From positions 311,956,092-312,020,091 of the forward strand of contig OY282558.1 in NCBI GenBank assembly GCA_958295665.1: DNA of 64,000 nt, read 5' to 3'. Shown here in pieces: positions 25,001 through 36,395 of this stretch (positions within the stretch are counted from its first letter, which is position 1; each line of letters opens with the position of its first letter). Origin of the DNA: Tipula vernalis (taxonomy: Eukaryota; Arthropoda; Insecta; Diptera; Tipulidae). Position numbers and translations under genes: made by a program. Below the pieces are notes generated by a model. It was given only the letters and a program-made list of their open reading frames with translations, had not been told where the DNA came from and did no database searches.

Positions 25001-26330
25001 TCGGCCATAGACGGTGGATCTGGATTGTGATCTCCGCGCGGACCGTGAATCTTGCTTGTTGCGATTACCGCGTACAACTCCAATGATTGAACCGATTTGA
25101 TCTGTTCTAATATTCTAAATTAAACACAGCAGAATGTGTGCATGTGGTAATCCACGTCTGCTTAACGATGAAGTCCATTAGGTCCTGAGTTTTTGTTTGA
25201 ACACACGTGCCGGATGAAATTTAAGCGTTCCGTTTTGATCTTGACATACGTATCTACGTAATAATGTTGAAACAATCGACGATATCTTGAAACATGATTG
25301 CCCACGCCTTGTCGCATCATCAACCGATAAGTATAAAAATGCATGGAACTGACCTTCTTATTCGTTTCTTCACCTGCAAAATGAATATGTTATTTGTATA
25401 GCAATGAAAGTACAATCGACAGCTCAATAACTAACCGGTCAGGGGATTGACCATATTTATCTGGAACTGGTCACTATCCTCTCCATGACAAAACATCAAT
25501 GGATATTGAAGTGCATCATATGATCACGCGATTCCACATTTTTGCCAACAATTACAACTGCGACTTCGTCGATAGTGAGAGCATTGTACTGACGTACATG
25601 GCTTTCTTCTTATAATTATTTTGTGATCATCGGAAGTCATTGTCTCCAAAGCAGTTTTAAACAAACCAACCAGCGCATTGTGTTCATGCAAAAGACATTG
25701 AAGTTCTCCGATTATCTCTCGTTCTGATGCATTGAAAAGCGCAAAATGATAATTTAATTCAAATTCAGAATTTCCAACGAAATAAATTTGAAGGAACTTG
25801 GGTTCTTTATTCACCAGTGGCATCAACGCTCCGCTTCAATGATAAATTTGCCCTGAATCTTTAAATCTTTCTTTGCAATTTTGAATATGATGAGTACAAT
25901 CATTCAACATTATCGAAATGATGAACACGCGGTGAAGTCATGATAAAGCATTGATTGTACTGTTGCGTGTGTTCACGAAAATGTCTGGATATCGTTGTAT
26001 CTCCATAGAGAGATAAGTACGCAATGGCTTCCGTGCCGAAGTCAAAACCGGCAATTTAACTTTACCACCGGCACAACATAGCGCTGGCGTTTCTGCTTGG
26101 AATTTCAATGCATGGCAATGTCGGCACACGGCTGACAATGTGCCAATATCAATGCAGCGAAGATCTTTGTAGGCGATTATAGACTCATAATTGTAAGCAG
26201 TGCGAATCAGGTCAACGTTCACTGCACTTCTGCGTTGAGGTACGTTTTGTCGAACCTGAGCTGGTGCCCGTGCAGTGCGAACTTGTCCGATATAAGCACG
26301 TCTCTGTACATTTAATTCTTCGCGTTGCTC
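22070..26330 (-). pseudogene. Helitron Rep/PIF1-like helicase, multiply frameshifted
   Basis: Read from high to low coordinate: an N-terminal Cys-rich part with CRHCHALKF and CCAGGKVKLP (26220-25938); FLQIYFVGNSEFELNYHF and LLHEHNALVGLFKTALE (25826-25620); FYTYRLMMRQ and IKTERLNFIR (25344-25200); the Rep two-histidine motif RGLPHAHILL (about 25130-25160); MADGKCIKEYPRP and YPLYRRRSPKDGG (25080-24850); part of the tyrosine region CKYVNKGG; RLLLFHVRGPTSFESL (24480-24420). The helicase follows: Walker A in GGIFFLDAPSGTGKTFL (about 23965), MILLAGDFRQ (23740), QLTTNMRVALQNDTS (23715), and beyond the insertion AFAMTINKSQG and HGQLYVACSRVG (22200-22090). Much of Rep between the IRF and HAH regions is deleted and stops are frequent. 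Inactive. Confidence 0.88.
22512..23460. repeat. Repeat-rich insertion splitting the Helitron helicase
   Basis: The helicase reading breaks after VFPDIRR (about 23515) and resumes at ELIAGEIQCYKSVDSV (about 22490), so the 0.95 kb between is foreign or expanded. It contains a TCCGTCCGTCTGTCTG run (22617-22632), two copies of a ~143-bp unit (about 22817-22960 and 22961-23100) with GCTGGTTTGA, GGGTTGAGTTG and GAGCAGTTG, and two copies of the CTGGAATATGG unit (23172-23420) that also occurs at 15774-16075. Exact insertion boundaries are not visible. Confidence 0.65.
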
Positions 26331-26335
26331 GTTTT

Positions 26336-26881
26336 AATTTCCAATTTAATAGCAGCAAGAAAATAACACGTTCGCACATTTGAAAACGAGAATGCGAAAA
26401 GGACACCTATCAAATTGCACAACGCCTAAGTCAACGTATAACGCTATCTATTGGGTTGTGGCATTAATGATCACACTTCAGCGCCATCTCTTATTTATCT
26501 TGTTAACTTTGTATTTTTATCAATTTATTTAGCGGTTTTATGAGATTTTTCAAGCTTCGCATCGACTTTTCACGCTTTACAGCGTTCAAAATCATAAAAA
26601 CATGAAAAAAAAATTAAAAATTTCACAGAAAAAAAATCAATTAATCCCGTTAAAAAACATCATTTTTCGATTTTCCGGTGGATTTTCCTTAATGCGCGCA
26701 TACACATTTTTTACACCATTTTTATATATTTAGATGAGGAGAAGTTTGAGTATTTTAAGCACAGTGAAATCGTTCTGGGCCCAAAATCTAATGAAATTGT
26801 AGTAGTAATAATATTCCTTGCTCAAATAATACTAAATTCCGCACTCGTTCTCATCACAATATATTTAAACAGTTCACATAA
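26336..26881. other. Spacer between Helitron and Penelope relic
   Basis: May include the Helitron 5' end, which I cannot define. No coding signal. Confidence 0.4.
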
Positions 26882-27345
26882 CCCATAGCTATGGTTAATC
26901 CTCTTTCAGCTGTGTTGGCCGATATTGTGATGGAAAAATTATTTAGAGTTTCATTACCAAAATTATCGAACCAACCAATCTTTCTTGTTAAATACGCTGA
27001 CGATATTTTAAAAATTCTTCCCTCAGAACAGATTGAATATATTTGAGAGCTTCCATCAGAATATAAAGTTTACTCTTGAAATTGAAAATGACAATACACT
27101 CAACTTCTTAGACCTCACCTCAATTAAAAGTGAAAACCGTATTATAAGAATTTGGTACAAAAAGCTATCTACATCAGAGAGAATATTAAATTCCACTCAT
27201 TCATTAAACATAAATTTAAATGTTGCCAAAAGTTTGGTCCAAAGGGTTTTCACGTTGAGCGATTCTTTGTTCTATAACAGTAATGTTACAACTATATCAC
27301 TAAATTTTTACGTAAGAATGACTATCCACTCCGAACCATAAATAA
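26882..27345 (+). pseudogene. Penelope-like element reverse transcriptase fragment
   Basis: From about 26882 the frame reads AMVNPLSAVLADIVMEKLF, the Penelope counterpart of RT motif 4, then FLVKYADDILKILPS with the catalytic YADD. A +1 shift at about 27030 moves to the frame giving IFESFHQNIKFTLEIEND, TLNFLDLTSIK and IRIWYKKLSTSERILN, which match the conserved C-terminal RT region of Penelope-like elements. The N-terminal RT half and the GIY-YIG endonuclease are absent. The catalytic pair survives but the copy is truncated at both ends. Confidence 0.85.
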
Positions 27346-27462
27346 AATTATTAGGGACTTTATCGTTGTAAAAAACGTTTGTAATCGGAAATTCTAAAAT
27401 TTTAAAACATTAATCCGTTAAATATTAATAAATCCGTTTGTGGTTTTTATAAGTTTTTATTA

Positions 27463-27614
27463 GCTATTTGGGAATTGGATTCGAACGTGATCGAGTATTC
27501 GATGTATAAGATTCATATTTGATTTAAATAAGAAACGAATGAATCTGATTAAATTCAAATAGGAATCTAATACATCGAAGACTCGATCACATTCGAATCG
27601 AATTCCCAAATAGC
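27463..27614. mobile_element. 152-bp hairpin MITE
   Basis: GCTATTTGGGAATT, GATTCGAACGTGATCGAG and TTCGATGTAT on the left are matched inverted by ATACATCGAAGACTCGATCAC, ATTCGAATC and AATTCCCAAATAGC on the right, so nearly the whole element folds back on itself. No target duplication is obvious. The open minus-strand frame over it is a shadow. Confidence 0.75.
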
Positions 27615-28407
27615 CCTGCAGAATATACGAACGAACAAACGCATAATTGCAAATATTTTGTTCACTTTCTTCAGGGATAAAATTGTGAATTTTTTCTTCT
27701 GGCCCCACTATTTTAATTCTGCAATATCTCCTTAATTTCAGAAAGCTAATTTTGTAATAAGCAATTTTTCAAATTTCAAGATTCATAATGTCGGAAAACA
27801 TTACAATTTTTAAAATTTTAAAGAAAAAAGTAATTTAAATTTTATGGAATATAAGAATAAGTAAAATTTAACAAAAATGCATTTTATACAAAGTAGTCAA
27901 ATGTTAAAATATTTGGAACTAAAGCCTTGAATTTTAATAATTTGACAGTTTATATTACATAAAGAAAAAAATTTTAAATACTTTTTTTTAAATTTTTTTT
28001 ATCTGAAGTTTTCGAAATTTATTAATTAAGAGAATTCAATATTACGAATTTCAAAATTCAAAATTCGATCTTTTTTAAAATTTTCATCGTAAAAAAAATT
28101 TAAAATTCTCATAGCTCTCCAAATTTTAATTTCATTGTCGATACATTTTCAAATTAAAAATTTTTTTAAGATTTATAAAAAATTTAGGAAAAACAAAAAT
28201 TCATAAAACCATAAATTTCATGAAATTTAAAAATTATGAGAATTTGAATTTTTAATATAATCGAATTTTGATATTCAAAATTCTTAATCTTAAATACTCT
28301 TAATTGTAAAATTTTGAAAACATTAATATAAAGGTTTAAATTTTACTTTACATTTCTTTCTAAATTTTACAATCAAACAAAACATTAAACTTGTTGTTAT
28401 CTATTAA
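27615..28407. other. Very AT-rich tract
   Basis: Loose repetition of AAATTTTAAAATTT and GAATTTCAAAATTC words; no gene. Confidence 0.45.
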
Positions 28408-28629
28408 CTCTATAAAAGTTGTTATTATTGTTGCCTATTAATCTCCATCAAATTTGTAATTGTTAATCAATATGAAGCTGTGTTCCACTTGTCAGTGGAA
28501 CCACATTTTGTTGTTTCACCTTTAAATATTTCAAGCGCGGAGCAAAATTTTATTCAATACGTACAATCTAAACTCGATGATTATGTTGGCGTCAGTTATT
28601 CAACTTTATTACCGAAGAACATGGAGTGA
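28408..28629 (+). pseudogene. Unidentified coding-like fragment
   Basis: An open stretch between a TAA at 28405 and a TGA at 28627 has no early ATG. Its second half reads like real protein (NQYEAVFHLSVEPHF, then SSAEQNFIQYVQSKLDDYVG and PKNME before the stop) and is clearly less AT-rich than the DNA around it, which is close to 80% AT. I recognise no family. An exon relic or the C-terminal end of a transposon protein is the likeliest explanation. Confidence 0.35.
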
Positions 28630-29562
28630 AATAAACTAACATATTTGAATTTGGAACTAAGTTTATCTTTCAAAGATCAATATTAGAAATATTTGTAGTT
28701 TAATAACTTAAATTTATTACACTACAAAATTTAAATTCCTGTAATCCTTAACTTCATGAAATTTAAAATTAAAAACATTAACATTGTTATAAATTTAAAA
28801 ATATAAAGTTAATAAAATTTAAGAATTATGATAATTGAAATTTTTCAGTATATACATTTTTAATAAAATTAAATATTGAATTCAAAATTCGTAATAATTA
28901 AATTTCGAAAAATTTAGATTTAAAAATTAAATAACATTTTGCTTTATATTCAACCAAAACAATAAAATTGCATTTCTTAAAATTTGAGACTGTTAGTTCC
29001 AAATATTTCTAAAATTTAAATCCTGGTTAAAACTTATATACATTATACTACATGTTTAATTTTTTTATTCTAATATTCCATAAAATTAAAATAATTGTTT
29101 TGATTAAAATTTAAAAGTCATATTATTTTCCAATTTTCTGAATTTCAACATGTATAAAATTAAGAAATTTTATAGGTTTCGAAATTCAGAAAAAAGGAAA
29201 GGAATTCTAAAATCAAATTATAGCACTAAATTTAGGTCGCTTTAAAACCCTTGTATTTTAATTGTTGAACTCTTTTAAACAATTATTCCATAAAAAGAAA
29301 TATTTGTAATACGAGTTAGAGTATAATTATTCGATTTTAGCCCATGTGGCGCCACCATGAACAAATATTCATCAGCAGATGAACGATCTTCAAGAATTTT
29401 TTTTTTTCATATCACCACAAATAATAAGATTTTATCATTTTATATTTACAAGAACACTATTAAATTCATTAACAAAGACTGACGAGTTTAAAGCGTGAAA
29501 TCTATAAATACACACAATGGAAAATAATACAGAATGAAACTGAAAGTCCATTGTCAACACTT
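28630..29562. other. Very AT-rich tract, no gene
   Basis: Same composition and word usage as 27615-28407. A short richer phrase, CCCATGTGGCGCCACCATG (29341-29359), stands out but has no clear function. Confidence 0.4.
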
Positions 29563-29710
29563 TTAGTACCAATGAAAGAGGCGGTAGTATTCTGTGTACA
29601 ATACAATAACACCTCCCACTCTATTCACAGAATTACACTTACCAAAGCCAGGAATATTGTAATTATCTATTGCATGATCTCCAATCTCCAACAGCAGGAT
29701 GATTTATGGT
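29563..29710 (-). pseudogene. LINE endonuclease-domain fragment
   Basis: The minus-strand frame ending at TAA (29563-29565) reads IDNYNIPGFGKCNSVNRVGG followed by VIVLYTEYY. This matches the stretch 'NY.IPGF...NR..GGV.IYV' of the apurinic-type endonuclease domain in LINE ORF2 proteins. Only about 45 codons remain and no catalytic aspartate or histidine is included. The clade cannot be told. Confidence 0.5.
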
Positions 29711-32595
29711 ATAGTATCACGTGCAGCAATATTTGCCAGAATTAAATTAAAGCTTTTGCCTATACCCTTGATATTTTGGTGTACAATATAAAAAAAAAAC
29801 CATCCTTTATATTATTTAATTTCCCGAAAAGTTGACCTGGATACAAGTCTGTCGCTTGGGCGTGTGATGATTGTTCGTAAATAATAATTTATTTCTACGG
29901 GTTATTTGTAAAGCACATTCTAAATGGTCTTAGGTTTTAAATATCAAATATTTCTAAACTTGATCATCATTCGCATATCTTTTTTATTGGTTTTAATAAT
30001 ACAAAAGTATCTTACAGTTGAATTAAAATTTTTGTAGCGGAAAATAAGTAAATTACAATTAAAAAACAATAAAAAATTTAATTTTTCCCAAATTTAAATT
30101 TAAATGCATTTAATATTTGCAATTTGAAATTATTAATTACATTGATTTAACTTATTTAATTTAATCAATTTTTATTAATGAAATTTAAACATTAAGGCGT
30201 ATTAGACAAATAGCTTGTTTGGATGTTGAGAACTTACAAAATTCACAAATAATTTAATGGATGTTGCTCCAAACTTAATCATTTCAAGTATTTATAAATA
30301 AGTAAATACAAATTTATTTTGAAATATATAAAGTCCTAAAATTGGTTAAAGAATCATTACATTTAATAAAACTTAAATTAACAATTTATTTAATATTGAA
30401 AATATCCAATAAACAAAAAATTATTTAAAAGATACTCAGAACTCCTTTATTTTATATTTAATTTCCCATTTTATAAATGACTTAATTAACACAATTTGAA
30501 ACTTACGAAAAGTTTGAAATTAATTTTGTTATATTTAACCTAAAATTTTACTTTTTAAGAGCTGGAATATTTGCAAAAAAATCCAGCCTATATTTTTATT
30601 TTTAAATTTGTAAAATTTTAAATTCTCAAATCCGAAAATTAATTTTACATAATTGTCTTATTTTTAAATATTACTCATTTTCAAATGAACAAACTCTGTA
30701 TTTTTAAAACTTGTCAATTACAGCAATTTTTTAAAAAAAAATTAAACTTAAATTCTGTGATTTTTATTTTTTTAATTTTTAAATTCCGTCAATTCCGGAA
30801 TTCCTTTAAAACTTACAATTTGAATATTACTAAAATATACTCCTTCTTTTTACATTATGAATTTAAACCATCTAGTTTCACATTCATAATATCACAAACC
30901 GTTAACTTACTTTCTCTACATTCATAAATCGTTAACTCATTAATTTTCAAACTGTTAAAAACTTAACTTAAAATTATTCCTAATAATTCTCTTCATTTTA
31001 AATACAATATTAATAAAATTTCTAAATTTCCAATCTCTTTAAACATTTGAAAGTTATTTTATAATTTCCCAAATAAACCTGATTTTCCTTAAATTAAGTT
31101 GTTGTTGTTAAATATCCTAAATTTTAAACATAATTTAATTACGCTTTTAAAATCTGCATTCTACAAATTTCGGAAATTCTCAATTGAAATATATTTCCTA
31201 AATATACATTGATATAAATTGAATCAAAATTTAATAACTTTAATATCCATTCTACCCGAAAGTCTGAAATTTGAAATTAGTTAATGAGTAAATACCAGTA
31301 ATCCTTAAACTTTAACCTTTTATTAAGGGATTCCTATATCCTAAATTTCTTAATTATTGCATTTGGAAATAGACAATGATCGTCATTGTCCACTTGTCAT
31401 CCAAACGTCATAATTTACATAACCGAAAATTCAATTAATATTAAGTTTCACATTTCACAATGAATTATGTTATTTCTATGCTTATATTTGGTGATTGTCA
31501 CTAATCATATCCATTTCTTAATTAATTAACATGTGCGAAATAATTAATTAATTAATTTTAATTTATTAATTGTATAATATTAGAAATTAATTACCATCAC
31601 TATTGTTTTGTTTACTCATCTGAAATTCAAAACCTATTAAAGGGTAATAAAGATAAAATCCTTATAAAAACCATTAATGGCTTAATTTGAGGTATAGGTG
31701 AGTTCGGTAAGCGGTATACCTAAAGAATTAGTTAAACCAATTCTATAGAAATAGTTAAACCAAAAACAACTAATTTTTTAACGTCAATGAAGCATAAAAA
31801 TATATATAAGATTCAGATTATTGTCAGATTTAGAATTGTAAACATTAAGGGAATATTTTATAAATACCAATATTAAAATTTTTTAATAAAAATCAATCAG
31901 CATTTTGTTTTATCATCTGCCAATCTTTCAAACTCAATCTATATAAGTGAAACAAGTAAAACCTAAATTTCTCGAATATCGATAAGATTTAACAAGATTT
32001 TTATTTATGGGTCACGAAATTTGACAGAAACACACTATAATAAAACATTTAAGTTCTGGCTTGCGTAAGTAAAACTCTATTTCAAAATTTAAATAAATTA
32101 ACATCAAAAATGAAATATATGACCACTCGTACAAAAAGGTTATATCATTAGACTCGTTTTACACTACATTTAAATTTGGTACAATGTTATATTTTGCTGT
32201 AAATCTACTCCAAACAAATCGCAAATATTTGTGGGTAATTGTCATTTCATTCTTTTTGAGTTCATCTTTCGATGGGTAAGATCAGCATAATTCGGTGTTA
32301 CATAATTGAATATAAAATAATAAATAACAATAATTTGTCAAAATTGCACTGCCAAATGGTATAAATAATTTAAACAAAAAGCTAATAAAATATTATTGAT
32401 TATTATTAATTTTAAAATTATATATTGATGAAGAAATTTAATAAATTAATTGTTTCAATTTCTGAAAACTTTTATGGTATACATATTGTAAAAATATTAT
32501 GGTTGTGTCAAGATTCTATCAAATAAATTTCATAATTTATTTGGTGTTTTATTGTCGAATGAAAGTAGGCGCTTTAATATCATATGCGCATAACA
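29711..32595. other. AT-rich tract; may include a Gypsy 5' LTR at its right end
   Basis: No coding signal. Because a primer-binding-site-like sequence follows at 32600, the few hundred bases before it could be a 5' LTR, but no second LTR exists in the window for comparison. Confidence 0.35.
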
Positions 32596-32599
32596 AAAT

Positions 32600-32611
32600 T
32601 GGTGGCAGCGG
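32600..32611 (+). promoter_or_regulatory. Putative tRNA primer-binding site of the Gypsy element
   Basis: TGGTGGCAGCGG begins with the TGG expected opposite a tRNA CCA end. It lies in a GC-rich island unlike its surroundings, 0.9 kb upstream of Gag. Which tRNA would pair was not determined. Confidence 0.45.
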
Positions 32612-33483
32612 AGGGATCCACGGTCGAAAAATGCCAACGGATTCTATACCAAAATTTGTTTGCCTATACAGTAAAACCCAAGATTTACCTTTATTTTTCA
32701 AATAATTCGATAAAAACAATAATAAACAAAGTTTTATAGGCAAAACTGATTTCATTTTGTGAGATAATCAGAATTGGTTGCAATTTGGTACTAAACCATA
32801 AAAGGTTTTACCAAACAAAAGAGTTTCCAATTTTTTTTTTAATTTTGATTAACGATTATAAATTATGCTGACTCTTGCTCATATAAATTACCATAACTAA
32901 ATAAAAAATTCAACAAAAATCATAACAGCTCAAAAAAAACAATTTTTTTTAACAGCTGATTTTATTACGAATGTAAAGGTCATAAACTAGCCGTACTTAA
33001 TTAGCAGCGTTAAGATTTGCCACCTAAATAAAGCATGCGCTAAACAGTAAACTGTTCCATTAATATATCATAAAATTTGTGAACCAACTAAATTCTTATT
33101 GGTTCATCACAATACAACAATTGGCGGTTTCAGTAATCGAAACACACAAAAACCAATTCAACAGTAACCTGACGCAACATTCAGGATACCACAATTATAA
33201 AAAACAAAAAATTTTTTAAAGATTAGTGAAATTTTAATTCATAATTCGATTGTTTGCTTTCGCGTGTATACTTGCTATCTATAAATATGTAAATTTCCAA
33301 TCATATGATTGCAACATCGCGTCCATTTTTAAAACCAGGTTCTCGTAAAGATATTGCTTATATGTATCCAATCTTAGTGTTAGTGAATTCCCAGAACAAT
33401 CGTGTAAAATACTTCCAAAATTTCCCCAGTTATATTTCAAAAACATTCAAACAATAATTTTAGAACGAATTAAAATTAGTTTA

Positions 33484-33856
33484 ACAAAAAAAAGCCAGTT
33501 ATGTTTCAAATTAGGCCATACAGCGTCTACTTGTTATCTTAGGAATCCTAGACCACTTTCTACCTAAGCTAGTTTTTATAGTTTATCGCAAACACAACTT
33601 CCACGGCCCTCCAGCTCACAATATGGTCCAGTCGAGGAATTCTAATGTTCCATTTGAAGGACAAACATCACATAACATATCCAATCAAACTGTTAAAGCA
33701 GTATTTATTTGTACATATTGTAAATGTACAGGACATCATATTAATTATTACTATAAACTGCGAAAAGCTAACGCCAATAAAAATCCAAATATCATAAATT
33801 ATCAAACGAAAAACTATCAAGAACCGATCAAGAACGCGTCGTCTTTTCCGGTTTAG
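33484..33856 (+). pseudogene. gag: Gypsy Gag C-terminal (nucleocapsid) remnant
   Basis: Two degenerate zinc knuckles are visible in different frames. The first (33493-33535) reads SQLCFKLGHTASTC, lacking the first cysteine. The second, in the frame from ATG 33623, reads CTYCKCTGHHINYYYKLRK, where the last cysteine is replaced by tyrosine but the flanking YKLRK is typical of Gypsy Gag. Both have lost a metal ligand. Upstream Gag is not recognisable. Confidence 0.7.
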
Positions 33857-33869
33857 CAACTTTAAATTC

Positions 33870-34376
33870 GTGTCGAAATTTTAATTTATTAATTCCGTCT
33901 AATAATTTATTAAGTTCAACCAAATAATCCATTTTAATACCGAATTTAAGTTTAGATAAAAAATATATTAATATAAAACTTGATATTGCTAATAGTAAAT
34001 TACTGTTTTTGTTAGTAGACACGGGTGTTGACATATGCCTAGTCAAAACGAGTTTCATCAAACCAGATACTAGTAGCCGTGCTAAATTAAAATGTTTCCT
34101 AAACGGTTTCTCAAACGATCATATTGAAACTCTGGCTACCTGTGATGTATAAATTGAACTAGCTAGTTTCCATACAGTGAAGGATAATTTTCCGGTAGCA
34201 TGTTGCGGTATATTGGGAAGAGACTTCCTATCCAAATTTAAGTGACACATTGATTTTCAGACTAATTCTATTTAAATTCCAGTAGAAGAATGCATGCTAT
34301 CTTTATATTTGTGCCATGCTGCTTCAAACGTGATTCCGGCCAGATCTGAAAAATTGGTTCAATTTGCAATATAGAA
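33870..34376 (+). pseudogene. Gypsy aspartic protease remnant
   Basis: One frame with several stops gives LLFLLVDTGVDICLVKTSF (active site DTG at about 34018) and later CGILGRDFLSKFK, the paired ILGxDFL element of retroviral-type proteases. It cuts the Gag-Pol polyprotein in active relatives. Stops at about 34150, 34240 and 34272 kill this copy. Confidence 0.75.
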
Positions 34377-34609
34377 AATAAATAATATTTATGTTGTTCG
34401 AAAGAAATTATTCCAGGAATTTACGTCGGGAATTCATTAATTGAATGTTAAACTAACTCTTACGCTTTATCCCTGAGCAAAGTATAATGTTTACCGAATT
34501 GAATCACAAAATGATTATATAGGAAATAGGCTAAACACACGAATTCAGAATAAAAATCTTCAATTATACAATTATGTCGGGAGTGTAACGACATTTTTCT
34601 TTTATCTGG

Positions 34610-35130
34610 TAATAAATTACCGGTTACCGAGACTATTACACAACAAAATTCCAACTAATTCTAATAGTAGTGTAATCAAGCAGTCGCAAATTTTCAAAAT
34701 GATCGAAAAAAATATAATCGAGCCTAGTAAATCACCATGGAATTTCCCTCTACTAGTGATCCCGAAAAAATCGAATACTGATGAGAAGAAATGGCGCATC
34801 GTTGTCAATTATCGTAAATTAAGCGACATCACGATAGGCGACAGTTTTGTTCTTCCGAATATCACAGATATTCTAGATCTACTTGGGAAAAGTTCATACT
34901 TCAGCACCATAGATTTAGCTTTAGACAAACTAGACAGAGATAAAAGTGCTTTTAGTACCACTTTTGGGTACTATTTATCATTTCACAAGAATGCCCTTTG
35001 GTTTGAAAGGTACTCCGGCGACGTTCCAGCGTCTTATGAATTGTGTTTTAAGTGGGCTTAATAGTACCAAATGTCTTGTTTACCTTGCCGATGTGGTCGT
35101 CTACGGTTGTTATTAAACTGAACATAATTT
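34610..35130 (+). pseudogene. pol: Gypsy reverse transcriptase with altered active site
   Basis: From about 34615 the frame reads NYRLPRLLHNKIP, MIEKNIIEPSKSPWNFPLLV, KKWRIVVNYRKLSD and YFSTIDLALDK (motif A aspartate present), with a short deletion after it. A frame change near 34990 continues in another frame with FTRMPFGLKGTPATFQRLMN and CLVYLADVVVYG at 35075-35107. The canonical YLDD catalytic box is thus YLAD: the first catalytic aspartate codon has become GCC. This is a point change on top of frameshifts and shows long inactivity. Confidence 0.88.
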
Positions 35131-35306
35131 GAAAATCACGAAAGAAATCACATAGTTGGGTCATGTTATAATGCCGAAAGGAGTAAAACCGGACCACCAA
35201 CAAAATAACAGCAGTTACCAAATATCCTATTCCAGAAAACCGCTAAAGAAATTACTGGTATTGCGAAGCCTTTAACTATTATATTGAAAAAGGACGTTGT
35301 TTACAA

Positions 35307-36390
35307 ATGAGATTCATTTTGCGAAGAAATCTTCAACAAATAAAAACAGCGCTTTGCTCTTCACCAATACTAACGCGACCTGATTATGCAGAACAGAGTG
35401 ATGCATCCAAAGGTGCTGTACTGTCTCAAGAGATATATGGTAAGGATATGCCAATTGCTTTTGCTAGCCGTGTTTTAAACAAAGCGGAGAAGAATTATTC
35501 CGCTATTGAGAAGGAATTTTCGCCCTTATGTTTATGGATGAGAATTTCTTGTGGTCACCGATCATTCCGATCAATCCGTCCTCAAGATACTAACAATAGA
35601 GCAGAAAAAATACCTGACATTATTATTGATGATAAAGGTCACAATTCTGAAAACGAACAGTCAATCGAAAAAAAAGATATCGTTGAATTGACGGACCCAT
35701 CTGAAATAGAAACCGTAATTGAGGAATTTTATCACAGTCTCTATGGAGGTCATCAAGGCATTTACAGAACTTATAATAGACTAAGAAAATTTTATAGCTT
35801 CTCAAATATGTTATATCAAGTCACCAAAATAATAAAAAATTGCAAATCTTGCCAAACGAATAAATCTGGTTTCTCGAATAAAACGCCCTTTTGTAAAATT
35901 ATTTTTGATTATTGTTGGTCCTTTGAATCCATATCATTCAAAAAACAAATTCATACTGACTGATTTAACAAAATTTTCAGTAGCCGTACCTATCTCAAAC
36001 CAAGACACAGAGGCAGTTGCTCGAGCATTCGTCGAAAACTTTATTTGTATTTTCGGTATTCCATGAGTGCTTTATTTAAACGAATAGCTAAATTGTTCAA
36101 AATAAAAAAGTTAAATATTACAGCTTATCATCCTCAATCTAATGGTTCTCTGGAAAGATCTCGTAAGACGTTTATAGATTATATACGCCACTATAGCACT
36201 AAGGATCCATTAAATTGGGATTCTTAAGTTCCTTTTGCTATATTTTGTTATTATCCTATTCCTCATTCTTCGACGAAATTCATGCAGTTCGAACTGGTTT
36301 TTGGATGTAAACCACAGATTCCTAGTTCCATCGCCCGTTCCCGTAATACTTCAGAATTGTATTATGCGGTGTTTCCAATTTTTCTATGAG
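35307..36390 (+). pseudogene. pol: Gypsy RNase H and integrase remnant
   Basis: The 218-codon frame from 35307 joins an RNase H start (TALCSSPILTRPDYAE, SDASKGAVLSQ, FASRVLNKAEKNYSAIEKEF), truncated in the middle, to the integrase zinc-binding region (YHSLYGGHQGIYRTYNRLRK and NCKSCQTNK). After KIIFD a one-base insertion (about 35908) shifts the core to IVGPLNPYHSKNKFILTDLT and FVENFICIFGIP. The segment with the second integrase aspartate is deleted; ITAYHPQSNGSLERSRKTF keeps the third acidic residue (36115-36175). The tail FELVFGCKPQIP runs to about 36390, where BEL/Pao sequence takes over. Confidence 0.88.
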
Positions 36391-36395
36391 TGAAC

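Larger units (their letters stand above)
21826..26335 (-). mobile_element. Helitron (rolling-circle transposon), degenerate, with insertion
   Basis: Minus-strand pieces of a Rep/helicase protein run from about 26330 to 22070. The right (5') limit is unknown. A possible 3' terminus lies at 21829: on the minus strand the DNA reads GCTGGGTCAGCTAG followed by T, fitting the CTRR-then-T ending of Helitrons with a small GCTG/CAGC hairpin immediately before it. This terminus call is tentative; the rest of the assignment rests on protein motifs. The element is interrupted by repeat-rich DNA at about 22512-23460. Confidence 0.75.
32596..36390 (+). mobile_element. Gypsy-type LTR retrotransposon, degenerate and 3' truncated
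   Basis: Gag zinc knuckles, aspartic protease, RT, RNase H and integrase occur in the Ty3/Gypsy order between about 33480 and 36370, all on the plus strand. TGGTGGCAGCGG at 32600-32611 is a plausible primer-binding site, placed after a possible LTR end. The 3' part (end of integrase, 3' LTR) is cut off where BEL/Pao sequence starts. No envelope gene is present. Confidence 0.85.

Noticed and set aside
23662..25030. Many plus-strand open frames of 70-118 codons
   Set aside because: They are antisense shadows of the minus-strand Helitron Rep/helicase sequence, which carries all the motifs.
32499..32755. Overlapping 68-codon frames on both strands around the primer-binding-site-like sequence
   Set aside because: They span a probable untranslated leader of the Gypsy element; neither resembles a known protein and they are mutually antisense.
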